NCBI GenBank assembly: GCA_951213105.1
Contig: OX578134.1
Span: 135,218,793 to 135,282,792, forward strand
Source of the DNA: Amaurobius ferox
Lineage: Eukaryota; Arthropoda; Arachnida; Araneae; Amaurobiidae
Direction: 5' to 3'
Length of the DNA stretch: 64,000 nucleotides
Position numbers and translations under genes: made by a program. Under the pieces are notes generated by a model. It was not told the DNA's origin, ran no database searches, and saw only the letters and a program-made list of their open reading frames with translations. How positions within the stretch are numbered: the stretch's first letter is position 1; each line of letters starts with the position of its first letter. Shown here one piece after another: positions 23,521 to 35,454 of this stretch.

Positions 23521-24628
23521 CAAATTATATTCATTGACATCAGATATTTATTCCTCACATACTAATCTAGCAGACTAGGCTATCCCCAGTTCTCACAAAG
23601 AAGTATAAATTATTCCATCTTACAAACAACTTTCTGACAATCACTGTACATTACTCTTTTTTGCACCTTTTCATATATTTAAAATAATATTTTTTTAAGT
23701 TTCACATTCGAAGGTCACAATTAAGAGTCAAGAAGGCAACATTACAAGTTGTCTGCAGGATATGGGTTGGGCACCCCTGTTCTGAGCCCTAACAAAACCT
23801 ACCTGTCTCAAACAGCAATAAACACTATATTTTGAACAAAAAATATTAAATTAATAATTCTCATAAGCTAGTCGAAATTATCCGAAATTACATTTAATTT
23901 TTTGAGATATTAAATGATCGCCAACTTGGCAATATTTTCCTAAAGTTATCAAGATGGTGACATTTTGCCAAAAAAGTTTTAAGAGTGAAAGACAGACAGC
24001 GATAGTCTGTATAATTGATTTGAAATGATATACATAAAAGGTCTATTAATTTTTTAACAAGATCAAACTAGGGGAAGGCTCTTAATTTTTTTTAAAACAT
24101 TATTTTTCAATTGAAAAATACTAAAAAAAATTATGTGGACAGCACATGATAATGCAATGACGTTGTTTCCTTCTTTCACAACAAAATAGTGTACAAAATC
24201 CACTGCACATTACTTTGAATTGAATAAATATCACTAAAATTGAAATATGACACTTTTGGCAATTTATTAGTGCAAACAGAATGATTTATTCATACTTTCA
24301 AACAAAATCTTCATCAAAATGCTATTGACATTTAATTAATATCTCTGGAAATAAATGACTATTTATCATTAATAAAAGTCCAGACATTTTAATGATTGTT
24401 TGGTATTTACATATTACCCATTGACCATTTCAGTCGAAATCAAAACTGTCGCTAAAAGGTAGATTTCGCACCAATAATCAAAAACTATGACATCACAACA
24501 CACTGTGCAAACCTTGGTCACTAAAGAGGAAGCCATCCATTTTTGCTTTGGTAAATGCGTATATTAAAGCATGCTGTTCTTTTTCTCTGCTGGCAAAATG
24601 ATTAAAATTTGAGACTTGCCTACTACAG
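23521..24628. other. no gene; small H fragment at about 24125-24155
   Basis: At 24125-24155 aaaaaaattatgtggacagc and acatgat resemble the complement of the element H 3' hairpin region. The rest shows nothing recognisable. Confidence 0.4.
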
Positions 24629-24885
24629 AAGAGCACACAGTGGCCTATTTTCAACAATACGGAATTCTGACATCTAAGAAAATTTGCGTTAATGGCCACA
24701 ATATGGGTCTTTATGTGAAAACAGACAAACAGTGGTGATGCAATGTGAAAGACTGCCAGAAACATGTAGCCATTAGAAAAGACACGTGGTTTGAGGGATC
24801 CAGACTTTCATTTGTAGCTGCACTACGCTTTATTTACAGCTGGACTAGAGAATTGACATCAATTGAGAAAAGAAATAGATGGATT
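24629..24885 (+). pseudogene. Merlin (IS1016/ISXO2-like) transposase N-terminal fragment
   Basis: One frame reads AYFQQYGILTSKKIC, then GHNMGLYVKTDKQW, a stop (tga) and CNVKDCQKHVAIRKDTWFEG, followed by FVAALRFIYSWTRELTSIE. This is the zinc-ribbon and helix-turn-helix beginning of a Merlin-type transposase; compare KGTWF and the C..C pattern in the other Merlin at 40629. The family usually has Arg where the stop stands, which fits a CGA to TGA change. After 24885 the similarity ends, so the catalytic DDE part is missing. Confidence 0.77.
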
Positions 24886-25292
24886 TTTTACAAATTGTCT
24901 CCTCGACAATGCCAATTTGTGTAAAAGATCGATGGGATAGTAAGACGGTATGTATTATTACTTACGTGTTATCCCATCATTCGTGTCAGGGTCAATTTGT
25001 GTTAAGTGTTTTGTTTGCATCTTCATGGCATGAAAATGTAAGCAAAGTTTTTTTTTAAATATAAACAAAACTTTGTAGTTGGCGATAATATTTTTGTTAT
25101 GTTTGATTGACTACGCTTTGTTAACTTTTTATAACCAACTAAATGTTAACCAACGGTTGATGGGATAATACGCAAGTACAGATTTTTTCAAAAAATCATT
25201 CAAAAATTGGGGTAGGATTCCAATTTTCAATTATATTTATAATTAGTAGAGTTTCAACACTCCCTTCTAGTAATAATGGTATCATATTATTT
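24886..25292. other. no gene seen
   Basis: It contains two statements of 'gatgggata' (24931 and 25160) and of 'gttaac', but no clear repeat structure or coding region. Confidence 0.4.
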
Positions 25293-25475
25293 ATGAAAAG
25301 CTTGATTCGTAAAGCATTACTTCTAAAACCTCACTTATACACACAGACATCATCTAAAAAATGTTCAAGTTCAGGGATGCTTGAAACACGCTCTTCCATG
25401 GAAGACTCAAATTTTCGACCTCATTACAATACTTTTCCTATATATTATGATGCATATGTAGGGAAAGTAAAAATA
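25293..25475 (-). mobile_element. fragment of an H-related repeat
   Basis: The right end reads 'caatacttttcctatatatt' and then 'atgcatatgtagggaaagta', a diverged form of the element H 5' hairpin in reverse orientation. The part before it (gttcaagttcagggatgctt, gaaacacgctcttcca) is shared with 45950-46000, so a second related repeat has the same terminal hairpin but a different body. Confidence 0.6.
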
Positions 25476-25923
25476 AGTAACGGTCATTTAATATCATATC
25501 TCTTATGGCATTATTGTAAAATATCCACTTGCACCGTTTGATTTCAAAATATTGCACATATTTGATGTAAAACAGCAAAAATTATAAAATACATTCTTAA
25601 TAATATAAAACAAGTGTTCATGCTTTTAACTAAATGCTTTAAACCAAAAATTGTTTAGCATACTACATACTATCATTCTTTAAGATGAAATATTTTAAAA
25701 ACTTAAGTTGCAATTTTAGGGTGTGTTTAGGACAGAAAATTATATTTCTCCTATTTATGGCTAATTTTACATAAAAATTTGGCACAAGTGTTTCTATTGA
25801 ATATTCTTTGTTCTAAAATGATTGACAAAATATTTAATAGAGAAACAAAATGTTTAATAGAATTTTTTAGATAAAAAATGTGAAAATTCTGAATTTTAAA
25901 ATGTGAAAACCAAAAGTTTAATT

Positions 25924-25924
<1 letters not shown>

Positions 25925-25962
<38 letters not shown>
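25925..25962. repeat. AT microsatellite
   Basis: Uninterrupted AT run of about 38 bp. Confidence 0.85.
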
Positions 25963-25965
<3 letters not shown>

Positions 25966-26795
25966 AGAGAATAAACATGTTTTTAATTTGTTACCAGGAT
26001 ATTTTAATAAACTACTATTTATTTTCCTTTTTTTTTTAAATGTCTTAATAAAAATTTTCTTTTCATATGCATATCATACATCAACACTGAAAATAAAAAT
26101 TTGGCTTTGGATTTAAAAATAATGAAATTAAAATTAACATTACAAAACAATTAAAGTTTTAAATTCCAGAACTCTATCATGAATATTTCTCAAGCTATTT
26201 TAATTTGAACTTACAAGAGCTAAATAAATCAATTTCTGAGCAAATGAGGTTTTAGAGTAATAATCTCCTGCAGATCCTTTAAAGTTTAAAGCTACAAGAG
26301 GATGTTTTCTCCACCACATCCAGTTACCCTTTTCTAGACCTCTGAAATTTTCATTTGAACATTTATCTTCTTATCTCAAGTAACATTCCAAGTTTTCTTG
26401 GAGCCTTAACATATCTCTTAAGTTGATCAGAGTACCCAATAGGGTTTAGTCCTTATTCTGAGGATATGATTTAAGGAGTGAACCTTTAATTACACGACTG
26501 TCAAGGGATGTGATATAGGCCTTGGTGATATATTTTACTATGCACATATATGCCAGTAATACCAGAAAGTATAAATTGGTCTCATTTCATTTTCAGATTT
26601 TAAAAAAATAAGTTCAATCTATGGGATTTTAAGTTCAGGCTAAAAATATAGAAAAAGCTTAAAATAACTACAAAGAAATCATGTAAAATATTATTTTGTG
26701 AAATAAAAAAATAACTACTTGAAATATTTTCTTAATTTGTAATAATTTCCATTATGATTTGGGTACAAAACTGGTTAACAAACTAATAATAAAAT
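25963..26795. other. intergenic downstream of SMARCAL1
   Basis: No coding region seen. It lies 3' of the SMARCAL1 gene and could hold an alternative longer 3' UTR. Confidence 0.45.
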
Positions 26796-26853
26796 ATACT
26801 TTATTACATTCACAAAAGCTAGAAATTTTAGTAACAATTAAAAGTATTTTATT
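26796..26853 (-). promoter_or_regulatory. candidate polyadenylation signals of SMARCAL1
   Basis: On the minus strand AATAAA occurs at 26853-26848, about 18 nt after the stop codon, and again near 26800. Either could define the mRNA end; the second leaves a more usual 3' UTR length. Confidence 0.5.
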
Positions 26854-26870
26854 TGAATAGGAAATAACTT

Positions 26871-28871
26871 TCAAGATTCTAATTTAAGGCGCTTTTCTGG
26901 AATATCAGCATCAGTTTCGAAATCTGTAGTTGAAGTTTCAAGTTCATTCCAAAAATCTTCAAGATGAGACTGTGAAGTATCAGTTCTAACCACGGTATCT
27001 GCAGATCTGAAATTATCTTTGCTAAGACCAGCTTTATTCAAAATGTCAAGTTTTCGTTGCACAAGTGGCCAAATTTCATCATCAGCAGTACCCTTAGCAA
27101 CCAGATACTGTACTACAACAGAATCTTCTTGTCCAATACGATGAGCACGATCCTCAGCTTGAGTTAAAATACCAGGATTCCAGAATAATTCAGCAAAAAC
27201 AACTAAACTAGCAGCAGTGAGAGTAATACCACAATTGGCAGAAGTTATGCTAAGCACTGCTACTTTACAAGAATCATTCAGTTGAAAATGATCACATAAT
27301 TTCTTACGCTGCTCAGATGGTACAGAACCATCAATACGAATGAAATCAACTTTCTTTCTTACAATGCAATGGCAGATACTATCCATAACGCTTTGGTGAT
27401 GAGCAAAACAAAGAAACTTTCTGTCTGATTCCAGTAAATCTTGAACATAGTCACAAATAGCTGGAATTTTGACAGCACCAGTTTCGTGAAAATATTCTAG
27501 AAGTGCACCTCGTTTTTCCATGCCACTTAAATTAATTTGTCGCATTTTTTGGAACATAGCTTTCAGAACTTTACTTTTAGTCGATACTCGTGACGGGTCT
27601 AAAATAATCATCTGTCGGCACTTTAATGGAAGTTGTTTCATAACATCAGACTTCAACCTACGTATCATAACTATTTCTTCAAGAAGAATTTGCAATTCAC
27701 TCATATTAGAAGATCCAGTAAAATCCCAACCATAATACATTTGTTTACCTTCACAGTAGCGCACACCATAATCTACATTGTTTGCAAAGTACCGAGGACA
27801 TAAAGCTGATAACTGAGTAAACAATTCAATAGGTCTCGAAAGAGCTGGTGTACCAGACAGCATAACAATACGATTCATATTTTTCATAATAGCTTGTGCA
27901 GCTTTAGTTCTAGCAGATTTATAATTCTTTAAAAAATGACTTTCATCAAATATAACTGATTTAAATTTTCTCTTTATAATAGCTTCATGCATCTTTGTTA
28001 ATATGTCATAGCTCATAATAATGACTTTATCATTTGGGATGTGATCCTTTCCTGAATTAATGATACTTATTTCATGGGCTCCAACAGATGGTAACCATGT
28101 ATGAAATGCTTCTAACCAAGAATACCTTACAGATGAAGGAGTAACAACTAGCAAAGGCCAATCTTTAGAAAAGTAATTAGCAATTGCAATGCCTTGGATA
28201 GTTTTGCCTAAACCCATGTCATCTGCAAGTAATACTCGGCCACCATGTTTAATGCCAAAACACAGACCTTCTTTCTGAAATGGTAGCAATGCTTTAACTA
28301 ATACAGGATCCATAGAGGATAAATCATATTCAGGAATTTGTTTTGTTTCTTCAGCTTTCATTAAAACATTTACCAAAGGTCGTGGAAGAGGTATAAGTAA
28401 AACATTTGGTTGAAGTGGTTTTAAGAGAGATACTAGCTTATCATGATAATTGATTGAAAAATTCCAATTTTTTGTTTGCATATCATATAATCGACCAGGA
28501 ACAGATTTGAATATTTCAATGACTTCTTTATTGTAACCAATATTCACACAGAACCGCTTGCGTGAAAGAAGGATGCATTCACCTCTAATAGTTTCAGTTG
28601 GCGGCATAAATGGGTAATCTTTAACTTTGTTGCTGGATATTACTGAATTTGAAGTTAGAAGATTTGAGATTTTTATTGGTGATGCAACAGTACTTGAAGA
28701 ACTAGCAGAAGAGTTGAAATAAGAACCTATACCATCACTAGTTTTGATCTGAGGTATGGTAGGATTTGGTTTGTTTCCATTCAGATTTTCAGAATTTAAA
28801 GCTCTTCTTTCAAGAGCTTTACGCCTGTTTTCTTCAATCCTCCGTCGTTGTTCTTCAGTAAGAGTACTCAT
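26871..28871 (-). CDS. SMARCAL1: SMARCAL1 (HARP) annealing helicase
   Basis: 666 residues in one uninterrupted exon. The N terminus [18 protein letters not shown] (6-23) matches the start of animal SMARCAL1, the segment that binds RPA32. One HARP domain follows at about 95-155. The SNF2 ATPase has DDMGLGKT (217-224, ATP binding), DESH (309-312, magnesium/hydrolysis) and SGTP (339-342). The second RecA lobe has [11 protein letters not shown] and [11 protein letters not shown] (571-581, arginine finger). The protein rewinds RPA-coated single strands and remodels stalled forks in the nucleus. It is shorter than the human protein (954 residues), mainly because of a short N-terminal linker and a single HARP repeat. 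All catalytic motifs are intact, so it is probably functional. The ATG at 28871 is the natural start because the RPA motif begins right there. The lack of introns is notable. Confidence 0.96.
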   Translation of the reverse strand: MSTLTEEQRRRIEENRRKALERRALNSENLNGNKPNPTIPQIKTSDGIGSYFNSSASSSSTVASPIKISNLLTSNSVISSNKVKDYPFMPPTETIRGECILLSRKRFCVNIGYNKEVIEIFKSVPGRLYDMQTKNWNFSINYHDKLVSLLKPLQPNVLLIPLPRPLVNVLMKAEETKQIPEYDLSSMDPVLVKALLPFQKEGLCFGIKHGGRVLLADDMGLGKTIQGIAIANYFSKDWPLLVVTPSSVRYSWLEAFHTWLPSVGAHEISIINSGKDHIPNDKVIIMSYDILTKMHEAIIKRKFKSVIFDESHFLKNYKSARTKAAQAIMKNMNRIVMLSGTPALSRPIELFTQLSALCPRYFANNVDYGVRYCEGKQMYYGWDFTGSSNMSELQILLEEIVMIRRLKSDVMKQLPLKCRQMIILDPSRVSTKSKVLKAMFQKMRQINLSGMEKRGALLEYFHETGAVKIPAICDYVQDLLESDRKFLCFAHHQSVMDSICHCIVRKKVDFIRIDGSVPSEQRKKLCDHFQLNDSCKVAVLSITSANCGITLTAASLVVFAELFWNPGILTQAEDRAHRIGQEDSVVVQYLVAKGTADDEIWPLVQRKLDILNKAGLSKDNFRSADTVVRTDTSQSHLEDFWNELETSTTDFETDADIPEKRLKLES

Positions 28872-28937
28872 ATTTGATGTTCTTCAGAATAATCAGAATG
28901 TCCAGGAAAAAAAATTGTTTGTTATATATATACCTGC
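28872..28937 (-). promoter_or_regulatory. possible 5' UTR exon with splice acceptor
   Basis: On the minus strand a pyrimidine-rich tract ending in ttttttgcag stops at 28934, about 62 nt before the start codon. It would fit a 3' splice site joining a 5' UTR exon to the coding exon. The next bases are gtatata, so the same spot could also be misread as a donor. Unproven. Confidence 0.4.
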
Positions 28938-30020
28938 AAAAAATTTAAAAAAAAACTTATTTAAGAAAACAATTACTAATTACAAAAAATAAATAATAAT
29001 AATTCAAGTAAATGGCTAAAACTACCCCATTTTTAAAATTAAACAGAATAAAATACTATATTTTCAAAATGCATTGCAAAATATTTGATTTAATTTACTT
29101 TTAAATACAGCTTAATTCACAGCTTGCGGCAATTTACAGCAATTTATTACAGCTTGTAATTTAGTTTTTGAGCAATATATAGTTAGCTCAAGAATATCTT
29201 ATTTTTATATTTTAAAATTTTTAATTTGTTTTCATAATTCATATCAAACAAAAATATTTTTATGCAAGAAATTCTATTTATTCTCTTATAAAAATATGAT
29301 GATGTAGAAATAAGCAAGATGAGACAGAGAAGCATGATAGTATGGAATTTAAATAAATGAGTTTTATTGTTTAAAATAAATACATGAATCATTGTGTATA
29401 TGATCACATGTATATATGATCACTTACAGCTAGGATGACCTTCAAAGTAACATAGCTATAAAATTCATGATGGATGCATGCACATGTTTAATTTTAAATA
29501 ATAAAAAGTAATGTCACTGTTAGCGCTGTAATGGATAAAAATCGAAGTTACATACAGCAACAACATTTGGTAAAGATACTTCTATACTTGATCTCAGGTG
29601 ATTCTTTAAAAAATTCAATTTAATTTTTATTTAATGAATTGGAACTTTGTGTGACTTTTTTTTTAGACAATCCATTCATAGCAATCAAAACTATTATTAT
29701 AGAGCTTTAATCTTAACACTATCGCAAAGTATAAAAAACAATCTTTTTAATGTGCTCTAAACAAAGTTCCTAACAAAATGTCCCAATTATTGGCAATTAT
29801 ATAAAAAAAATAGGTTTCTGGGGAAAACTATGCAATGATATTAGTCGAAATCTATTTTTATTCCAACATCATTGAGAAAAAAAAGAAACATCCAATAATT
29901 AATCAAAATTTTACCCATTAAATTTTTAAATTCCACCTTTTTAATAAACACATTATCTAACTCATATGACTTGCAGGTATTTAATAACTGCTAAGAGTAG
30001 CGACACGTCACGGTTTCAAA
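28938..30020. other. no gene seen; presumed SMARCAL1 upstream region or first intron
   Basis: AT-rich. Several short phrases repeat locally ('acagcttgt', 'gatcacatgtatatatgatc' at about 29400-29420, a short palindrome). No coding or RNA gene recognised. Confidence 0.45.
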
Positions 30021-30529
30021 TACAAATTACCAACAAATGACAAATCACACAGATTCAATAGTCATTTTATTTTAAAATCATCCTACAGACGTAAAAATAA
30101 TAGCCAAAGCGCTTTCAGACATTTTACATGTCTATCTTGATTCTATCTAATTTTACATGTCTGCTTGGGGACTTGTTCTCGATTCCCTGCATGTTAAGCC
30201 GTTGCATAGCTTATAATTAGTGTTGTTTTTTTAAAAATCTTATTTTTAAAACTTTTTTGCAGTATTTGCTCTAGAGCTTTGTATAAAATTATAATCTGAC
30301 TCATAACCCACCTTTCTGTATAACTGACAATTCATGATACGCAAATTTTTCTTGAAAGTACTGAAGTGTATTTAAGCACGTTGGCATCATTTCTAATTGT
30401 ACTGCCACTAAAGATGGACATGTAAAATGTCCGAAAGCGCTTTGGCTATTATTTTTACGTCTGTAGGATGATTTTAAAATAAAATCATTATTGAATCTGT
30501 GTGATTTGTCATTTGTTGGTAATTTGTAC
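30021..30529. repeat. fold-back repeat, arms of about 113 bp
   Basis: The left arm 30021-30132 and right arm 30417-30529 are inverted copies with very few differences. One extra 'cattattg'-type change lies near 30487. The 284-bp loop repeats 'attttacatgtct' once more. No protein frame. It is probably a non-autonomous fold-back element or a remnant of an inverted insertion. Confidence 0.85.
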
Positions 30530-30993
30530 TTCTTAATATCATGCATTTTGCAACATCTACTTCTATTTCACATTTCTTTTACTCCATTGCTCCCAATCTT
30601 TGCATTTATCTGAATTTTCCCGTTAATGGCTCTTTAGAAAAACAATCAACTTATTTTGATTGTTTTCTTTAGCGAATATTTCAAAATGCCCTTAAAATGC
30701 TTACGATAATTTCGAAGTGATCTAAAGAGATCACTTTATAATAGTATACGATTAACAACTTAAATGTTTCACATAGTCAATGTTCCTTCCCAGTCGTCCA
30801 AATAGTTGCTTAAGTACCCTGGAAGAGTCGGACGGCCTGGGTCTTCCACATAGTCAATGTTCATCTGATACTAAAAAACTTAAAATGCAATAATAATTTT
30901 GCTATATTAGAATAGCAAATATTCTTTTAGCATTAGATTCCTTCTGATGCTGTCTCCATACTTTTTAAGTGATTGCAGTTATAGGATAAGAAT
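30530..30993. other. no gene seen
   Basis: It contains a direct repeat of 'tccacatagtcaatgtt' / 'ttcacatagtcaatgttc' (30768 and 30845). Otherwise nothing recognisable. Confidence 0.4.
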
Positions 30994-32588
30994 CAGGGGC
31001 GGCAAATAGGGGGCGCGGTCACGCCCCCAAGTTTTCCCTCTTCGTCTATTAGCTTCTCCCTTTTTTTATCGACTGTCCACTAGTCAGTTTTCTCATGCTA
31101 TGGAGCTTCAAATGAGCCGACCTTCACAGTGAAGCTTCTCTCTTCCGGCTGGAACGAATACTTTTCGACTTTAAAAGATTGGGGTGATTTTATCCTTTTC
31201 ACTTGAAAATTTCAATTGTCCGATTAAATTTATGTGTAGTTAATGCATGCTCATCCATTCCTTTTGCTAGAAATACATTTCAGCAGTTCAATGCATTTTA
31301 TTCTTTCATACAAAACATATATTAGAAAAGATTCGCTCATCAACAAATACTTTTTCTGGAGGCTCAACTCTACAATCACTTAGTGATGCGAGGTGGTCTT
31401 CCAGAGTTAAAGCCATAAAAGCACTACTTGATAATTTTGAAGTGGTGATTTTAACATTGGAAGAATTATCTGAAAACGATTCTCTCAATGGTGAAAGAGC
31501 CGAAGCACTTTTAACATGCATGACATCATTCGAATTTTTTTTCACTTTGTTTATATTGCCCAGTGTTTTTGATCAATGCAATACTCTCTCAAAGCATCTT
31601 CAGTCATCGGATCTTAATTTTCATATTGTGCAATCTTTGGCTAAAGCTACTATTGAAAGTGTTAGTTCTTTTCGCACTGATGCATATTTCAATCAAGTAT
31701 GGAGTTTTGTGACAGAACTTTGCGAAAAAAATTCTTATTCTGGACCAAAACTGAAAAGGTGTAAAAAAATTCCAAGCGAATTCGGAGGTGGTGAAAAAAA
31801 ATCCCCATGATGATGTTAAATCATATCACAAAATCAATATTCAATATGAAATTATAGATTCAGTACTAATGAAATTGAGACAAGATTTAATGAGAACAAT
31901 ATATATGTTTTATTTGCCCTTAGTTCAGTATTATCCGGATCAGATGTCGAACAAAATGTTTCAACCATATGCAAAGTATATAACTTCCAGAAAGAGGAAT
32001 TGTTATGTGAATTGCGACTGTTTTATTTAATGGTAAAAAATGAAAACATAGACCATACCAATTTTAAAAGTGGCCTGGATTATTTGTAAGAGCAGAATTT
32101 AAAAAATGTGTTTCCTGTCATAACATTATTAGTTAAATTGTTTTTGACTGTGCTAATCAGCTCAGACAGTTGTGAAAGGTCTTTTTCGTATCTCAGGAGG
32201 CTGAAAAATTATTTTCGCAGTACAATGGGACAAGAAAGACTTTCATCTTTAGCTGTTTTAGCTATAGAACAAGATACACCACTGGATTATGATGATATTG
32301 TAACAAAATGTTCTCTTCTTCCAGACTCTAAGAACCGGCGTTTAAAACTTCAATAAAAGGTAAATAAATATATATATATATATATTTGTATTTAGAAAAA
32401 TTATGTTAACAACAATTATATTAACAACAATTATGTACAAAAATTATGTTAACAACAATTATTTTTCTCTACATCAATTCAATTTTGTGATTCCCCCCCC
32501 CCCCTGTTAACGAACATTCTACTTATTCCTTATTGTGGATTTTCATACATACAAATCTCGCACCCCCAAATGAAATTCTGAAATGAAT
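30994..32588 (+). mobile_element. hAT element (ZMYM1-like), degenerate
   Basis: The left end caggggcggcaaataggg has the CAGGGGCGG form usual for this hAT group. The bases just before it are ataagaat, and the same 8 bp reappear right of the relic at about 32590, a possible target-site duplication. Before that the right side still has cgcacccccaaatgaaa, but the final CCGCCCCTG expected for a terminal inverted repeat is absent. A poly-C tract lies at 32494-32506. Confidence 0.65.
31320..32356 (+). pseudogene. hAT transposase relic (ZMYM1-like)
   Basis: At about 31355-31480 one frame reads LQSLSDARWSSRVKAI, a well-known phrase of this family, and continues through VILTLEELSENDS to 31800 (KATIESVSSFRTDAYF). 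A frameshift in an A-run at 31795 leads to 31810-32025 (IDSVLMKLRQDL, VQYYPDQMSNKMFQPY). After another break, 32108-32356 encodes SDSCERSFSYLRRLKNYFRS and ERLSSLAVLAIE, the C-terminal dimerisation domain. At least two frame breaks make it a pseudogene. The zinc finger and first catalytic Asp region were not found. Confidence 0.88.
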
Positions 32589-32645
32589 GATAAGAATAAC
32601 TGATAAGAATTGAATAATAACTGATAAGAATCCTGATAAGAATTA
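32589..32645 (+). repeat. short tandem repeat of gataagaat phrases
   Basis: gataagaat occurs four times within 57 bp, separated by 'aact', 'tgaataataact' and 'cct'. The same phrase borders the left end of the hAT element. Confidence 0.7.
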
Positions 32646-33430
32646 CTTATTCAATTTTACAGTCAGCATGATAAGTAAAAGTTTAAAGACACGGATTCTT
32701 AATGGTAAACGAATAACAAACATACTTACAATATTTTAAATCCTTATACCAAATAAAGCATATTTTTCAGGATACAATTTAAACCCTCCATGAAAAAGGT
32801 GTCATAAAATTCAGTTTCAAAAATAATTTAGCTTTTCGTGATACGACACTTCATAAATATGCAATCCTTATAAAACATTATATTTTATTGAAACATATTT
32901 AAACGCAATACTTCATGCCTCAATTTTTTTAAAAACTCCGGACAAAACATAACACAAAACAAATATTGACGAAACCATGGAGCATGGAGGTAAAAGTAAG
33001 GAACGCCTATATCGTTTCAGACAATAATTCAGGTAGCGCTATGCATTTCTATGGCGAAAGATCTAAAATATTTATTTAAACTGTAAATTTTGTAAAAATA
33101 AATTATTAGTGCAATGAAATATAGAACTGAAGCAATAAAGAATATTCCGAAGTGTTTAAAATAATTTTACCTTTCAATTAATTTTTATCTCCTATATTCT
33201 GTACTCTTTCCTTCAACTATGCAAAAATACTGGTTAATTATACTCATAATAAGGCAGTCTTTCATTTAAAAATAATTAAAAATACATATGCTAAACACTA
33301 CGCCTTTCTATAGTGTCAACTAACAATAGCAACTACTTTACTAACACTAGCGACACCTAGATATAATTCTCAAAACATTATGGCATTCTCAAGCTCTTCA
33401 TACATGGGAGTTTTATCTCCTCCTTTCCCG
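32646..33430. other. no gene seen
   Basis: AT-rich, no motif recognised. Confidence 0.45.
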
Positions 33431-33469
33431 TCACCTTCGAGATCTAAAGTTTAGTTCACGAAGGTGACC
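33431..33469. repeat. 39-bp mini hairpin, copy 1
   Basis: GTCACCTTCG and CGAAGGTGAC are perfect inverted arms around agatctaaagtttagttca. The same unit, two bases longer in the loop, occurs at 37758-37798. It is followed by a cluster of 'atgaagactaga' repeats at 33490-33550. Confidence 0.8.
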
Positions 33470-33547
33470 GTTGCCTTCATGGTGATAATCATGAAGACTA
33501 GATAGACTAGATAGACATGAAGACTAGACTCTCTAGTCTTCATGGTG

Positions 33548-34280
33548 ATAATAAAGGCCGGGAAATTTCGATTTAGAAAGTGGGGAATGTGTAGTTCCAG
33601 AACAGTTGGTAGAGGGCGCTGTTATTTCCTGTCGGAGCTGATTTATTACTGTCAAAGTTCTTATAATCCTTGTATTTTTAGATTTCTTTACATTATCTAA
33701 CAAATTAAAATCCGCATCTGTTTGCGTATTATTTGTTTAATAAATGTAGTTATTTTTTATTTAACATAGAACATTTTCAGTTTTGTAAATTAAAAAAAAA
33801 GGTACAAAATTAACGTCTTTAATATGTTTTATCGTTTAGTAAATTAAAAAAGGCAAACGTTATTAATTATTAAAATGTTAAAATAATTTTTACAGGAAGA
33901 AGGAAATATACCTGTAAACATGCGCGAAGCCAGAAATTTCCATAGGGGGATGTCAGAAGCGAAGTTTTTTTCAATTTAAAAGCGAATTTTTTTTTATTAA
34001 CAAGTTTTTTAATTAATTTTAAAATTTTCAATTTTTTATTTTAGTTATTATGAAATACAAATGAAGTTTTATAAATTATATTAAATAAAAATTAAAAAAA
34101 TATTTTTAATTTTTTTTAAATCCGACATAAAGTACCCCCCCCCCCCCCCCCCCGCCGGGAGTTCTTCAGGATTCATAAACTGGGGAGTGTATAATTTAAA
34201 AAAAATGGAAGATGGAGGTTCGACAGGATAGATTGATTTAAATCAACATTTAAAATATTAAAATAATTTTTACAGGAAGT
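33548..34280 (+). repeat. 733-bp duplicated segment, copy 1
   Basis: Matches 35449-36181 at a constant offset of 1901 bp; I noticed essentially one substitution (aaatat/aaatgt near 34258). It starts at ataataaaggccggg, carries the left terminal inverted repeat of the element at 35455-37602, and includes a poly-C run (34135-34153). Confidence 0.9.
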
Positions 34281-34870
34281 ACAATCCAAACATTAAACTG
34301 AAATTAATAGATACACAGAATGGGTAGATGGTATAATACTCAATTCAAGAAATAAATGCAGGGTTACACATTGAAATCAACAAACAAAATACACTCTTGT
34401 TAGAAAGCATACAGTTCTGTTAATTATTTCCCCGAAACATGCAAAATTGTTAGAATTCATGCAATCTATTAAAAACATGCTATTTCAATTCTTGAGCTCT
34501 AACTCTGACAAAGTTGTAAAGATGCAAAATATTAAGATGCTGAAATTATTACATGCAACTACTTACGTAAAATCAAACATTCTTCAATTCTGTGAGATGA
34601 GAAAAATATCCTTGAAGATTTTCTGCCAAAAAACCACTAGAAAGATTGTTGACATTTTATAAGCAACATAACTCTCTAGTGATTATTTAGCTTTATATGA
34701 CTGTAGTGGAAGACACCGTAAGTATACTTTATAAATCCCATTGTACAATCCAAACATTAAACTGAAATTAAAAGATACACAGAATGGGTACATAGAATAA
34801 TACTCAATTCATGAAATAAATGCAAGGTTGCACATTGAAATCAACAAACAAAATACACTCTCATTAAAAA
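34279..34870 (+). repeat. pair of direct repeats of about 130 bp
   Basis: gtacaatccaaacattaaac begins at 34280 and again at 34744; the following 125 bp agree apart from scattered substitutions. The 330 bp between them hold a short open frame (34447-34662) with no recognisable motif. Confidence 0.8.
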
Positions 34871-35299
34871 ACATATGTATTATGTATTGCAAACATAAGT
34901 TTACAATACATATTATATTAAGCAGTCAAGTTTGTACATTGACTAATATGTTTTAATCTCTTTATTAAAAGTACCAACTTATCGAGATCTTCATTGCATA
35001 ATACGATACAGAAAACAAATCCACATTTTGATTTAATCTTAGAGCTTGGAAACATCTTTGGGCAAGTTTTAATGTCGGTACGAAACTACATGAGATAATT
35101 TACCATAGACAGTGACTAAATTTAAAAATAATAATCAATAATATTTAAAACTTACTTTGTGTCAAATTCCGTATTTTTTTTTTTTTTTTTTTGTATCTCA
35201 TCGGTGGTCCTTTTGATGCAATAAAATATTTCCTTTACCTTAATTTCTCTTTCGAATTTTCATCTTTTTTACGCTAGCACTGTCATCCATGTTGGACGC
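34871..35299. other. no gene seen
   Basis: AT-rich; a T-run at 35173-35192. No motif recognised. Confidence 0.4.
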
Positions 35300-35450
35300 C
35301 ATGACAGTTAAGTCGCGTAATGCAACTTAAGTAGCTTTCCGGAAGGAACTTAAACTAAGTCGCTTTGGAAGAAGTTAAGTCGCAAACGCCGCCATATTTG
35401 AGTCGCATTCGGGAGATAAGTCGACTTAACTTTCAGTGCGAACGGGGTAT
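35300..35450 (-). mobile_element. PIF/Harbinger-like MITE end
   Basis: The right edge reads gtcgacttaactttcagtgc followed by gaacggggtat. Its complement begins ACCCCGTTCGCACTGAAAG, a form known from PIF/Harbinger MITEs. The body repeats 'ttaagtcgc' and 'cttaagtagc' phrases. No matching left end was found, and the 35449 repeat begins exactly at its right border. It is a truncated copy at best. Confidence 0.5.
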
Positions 35451-35454
35451 AATA

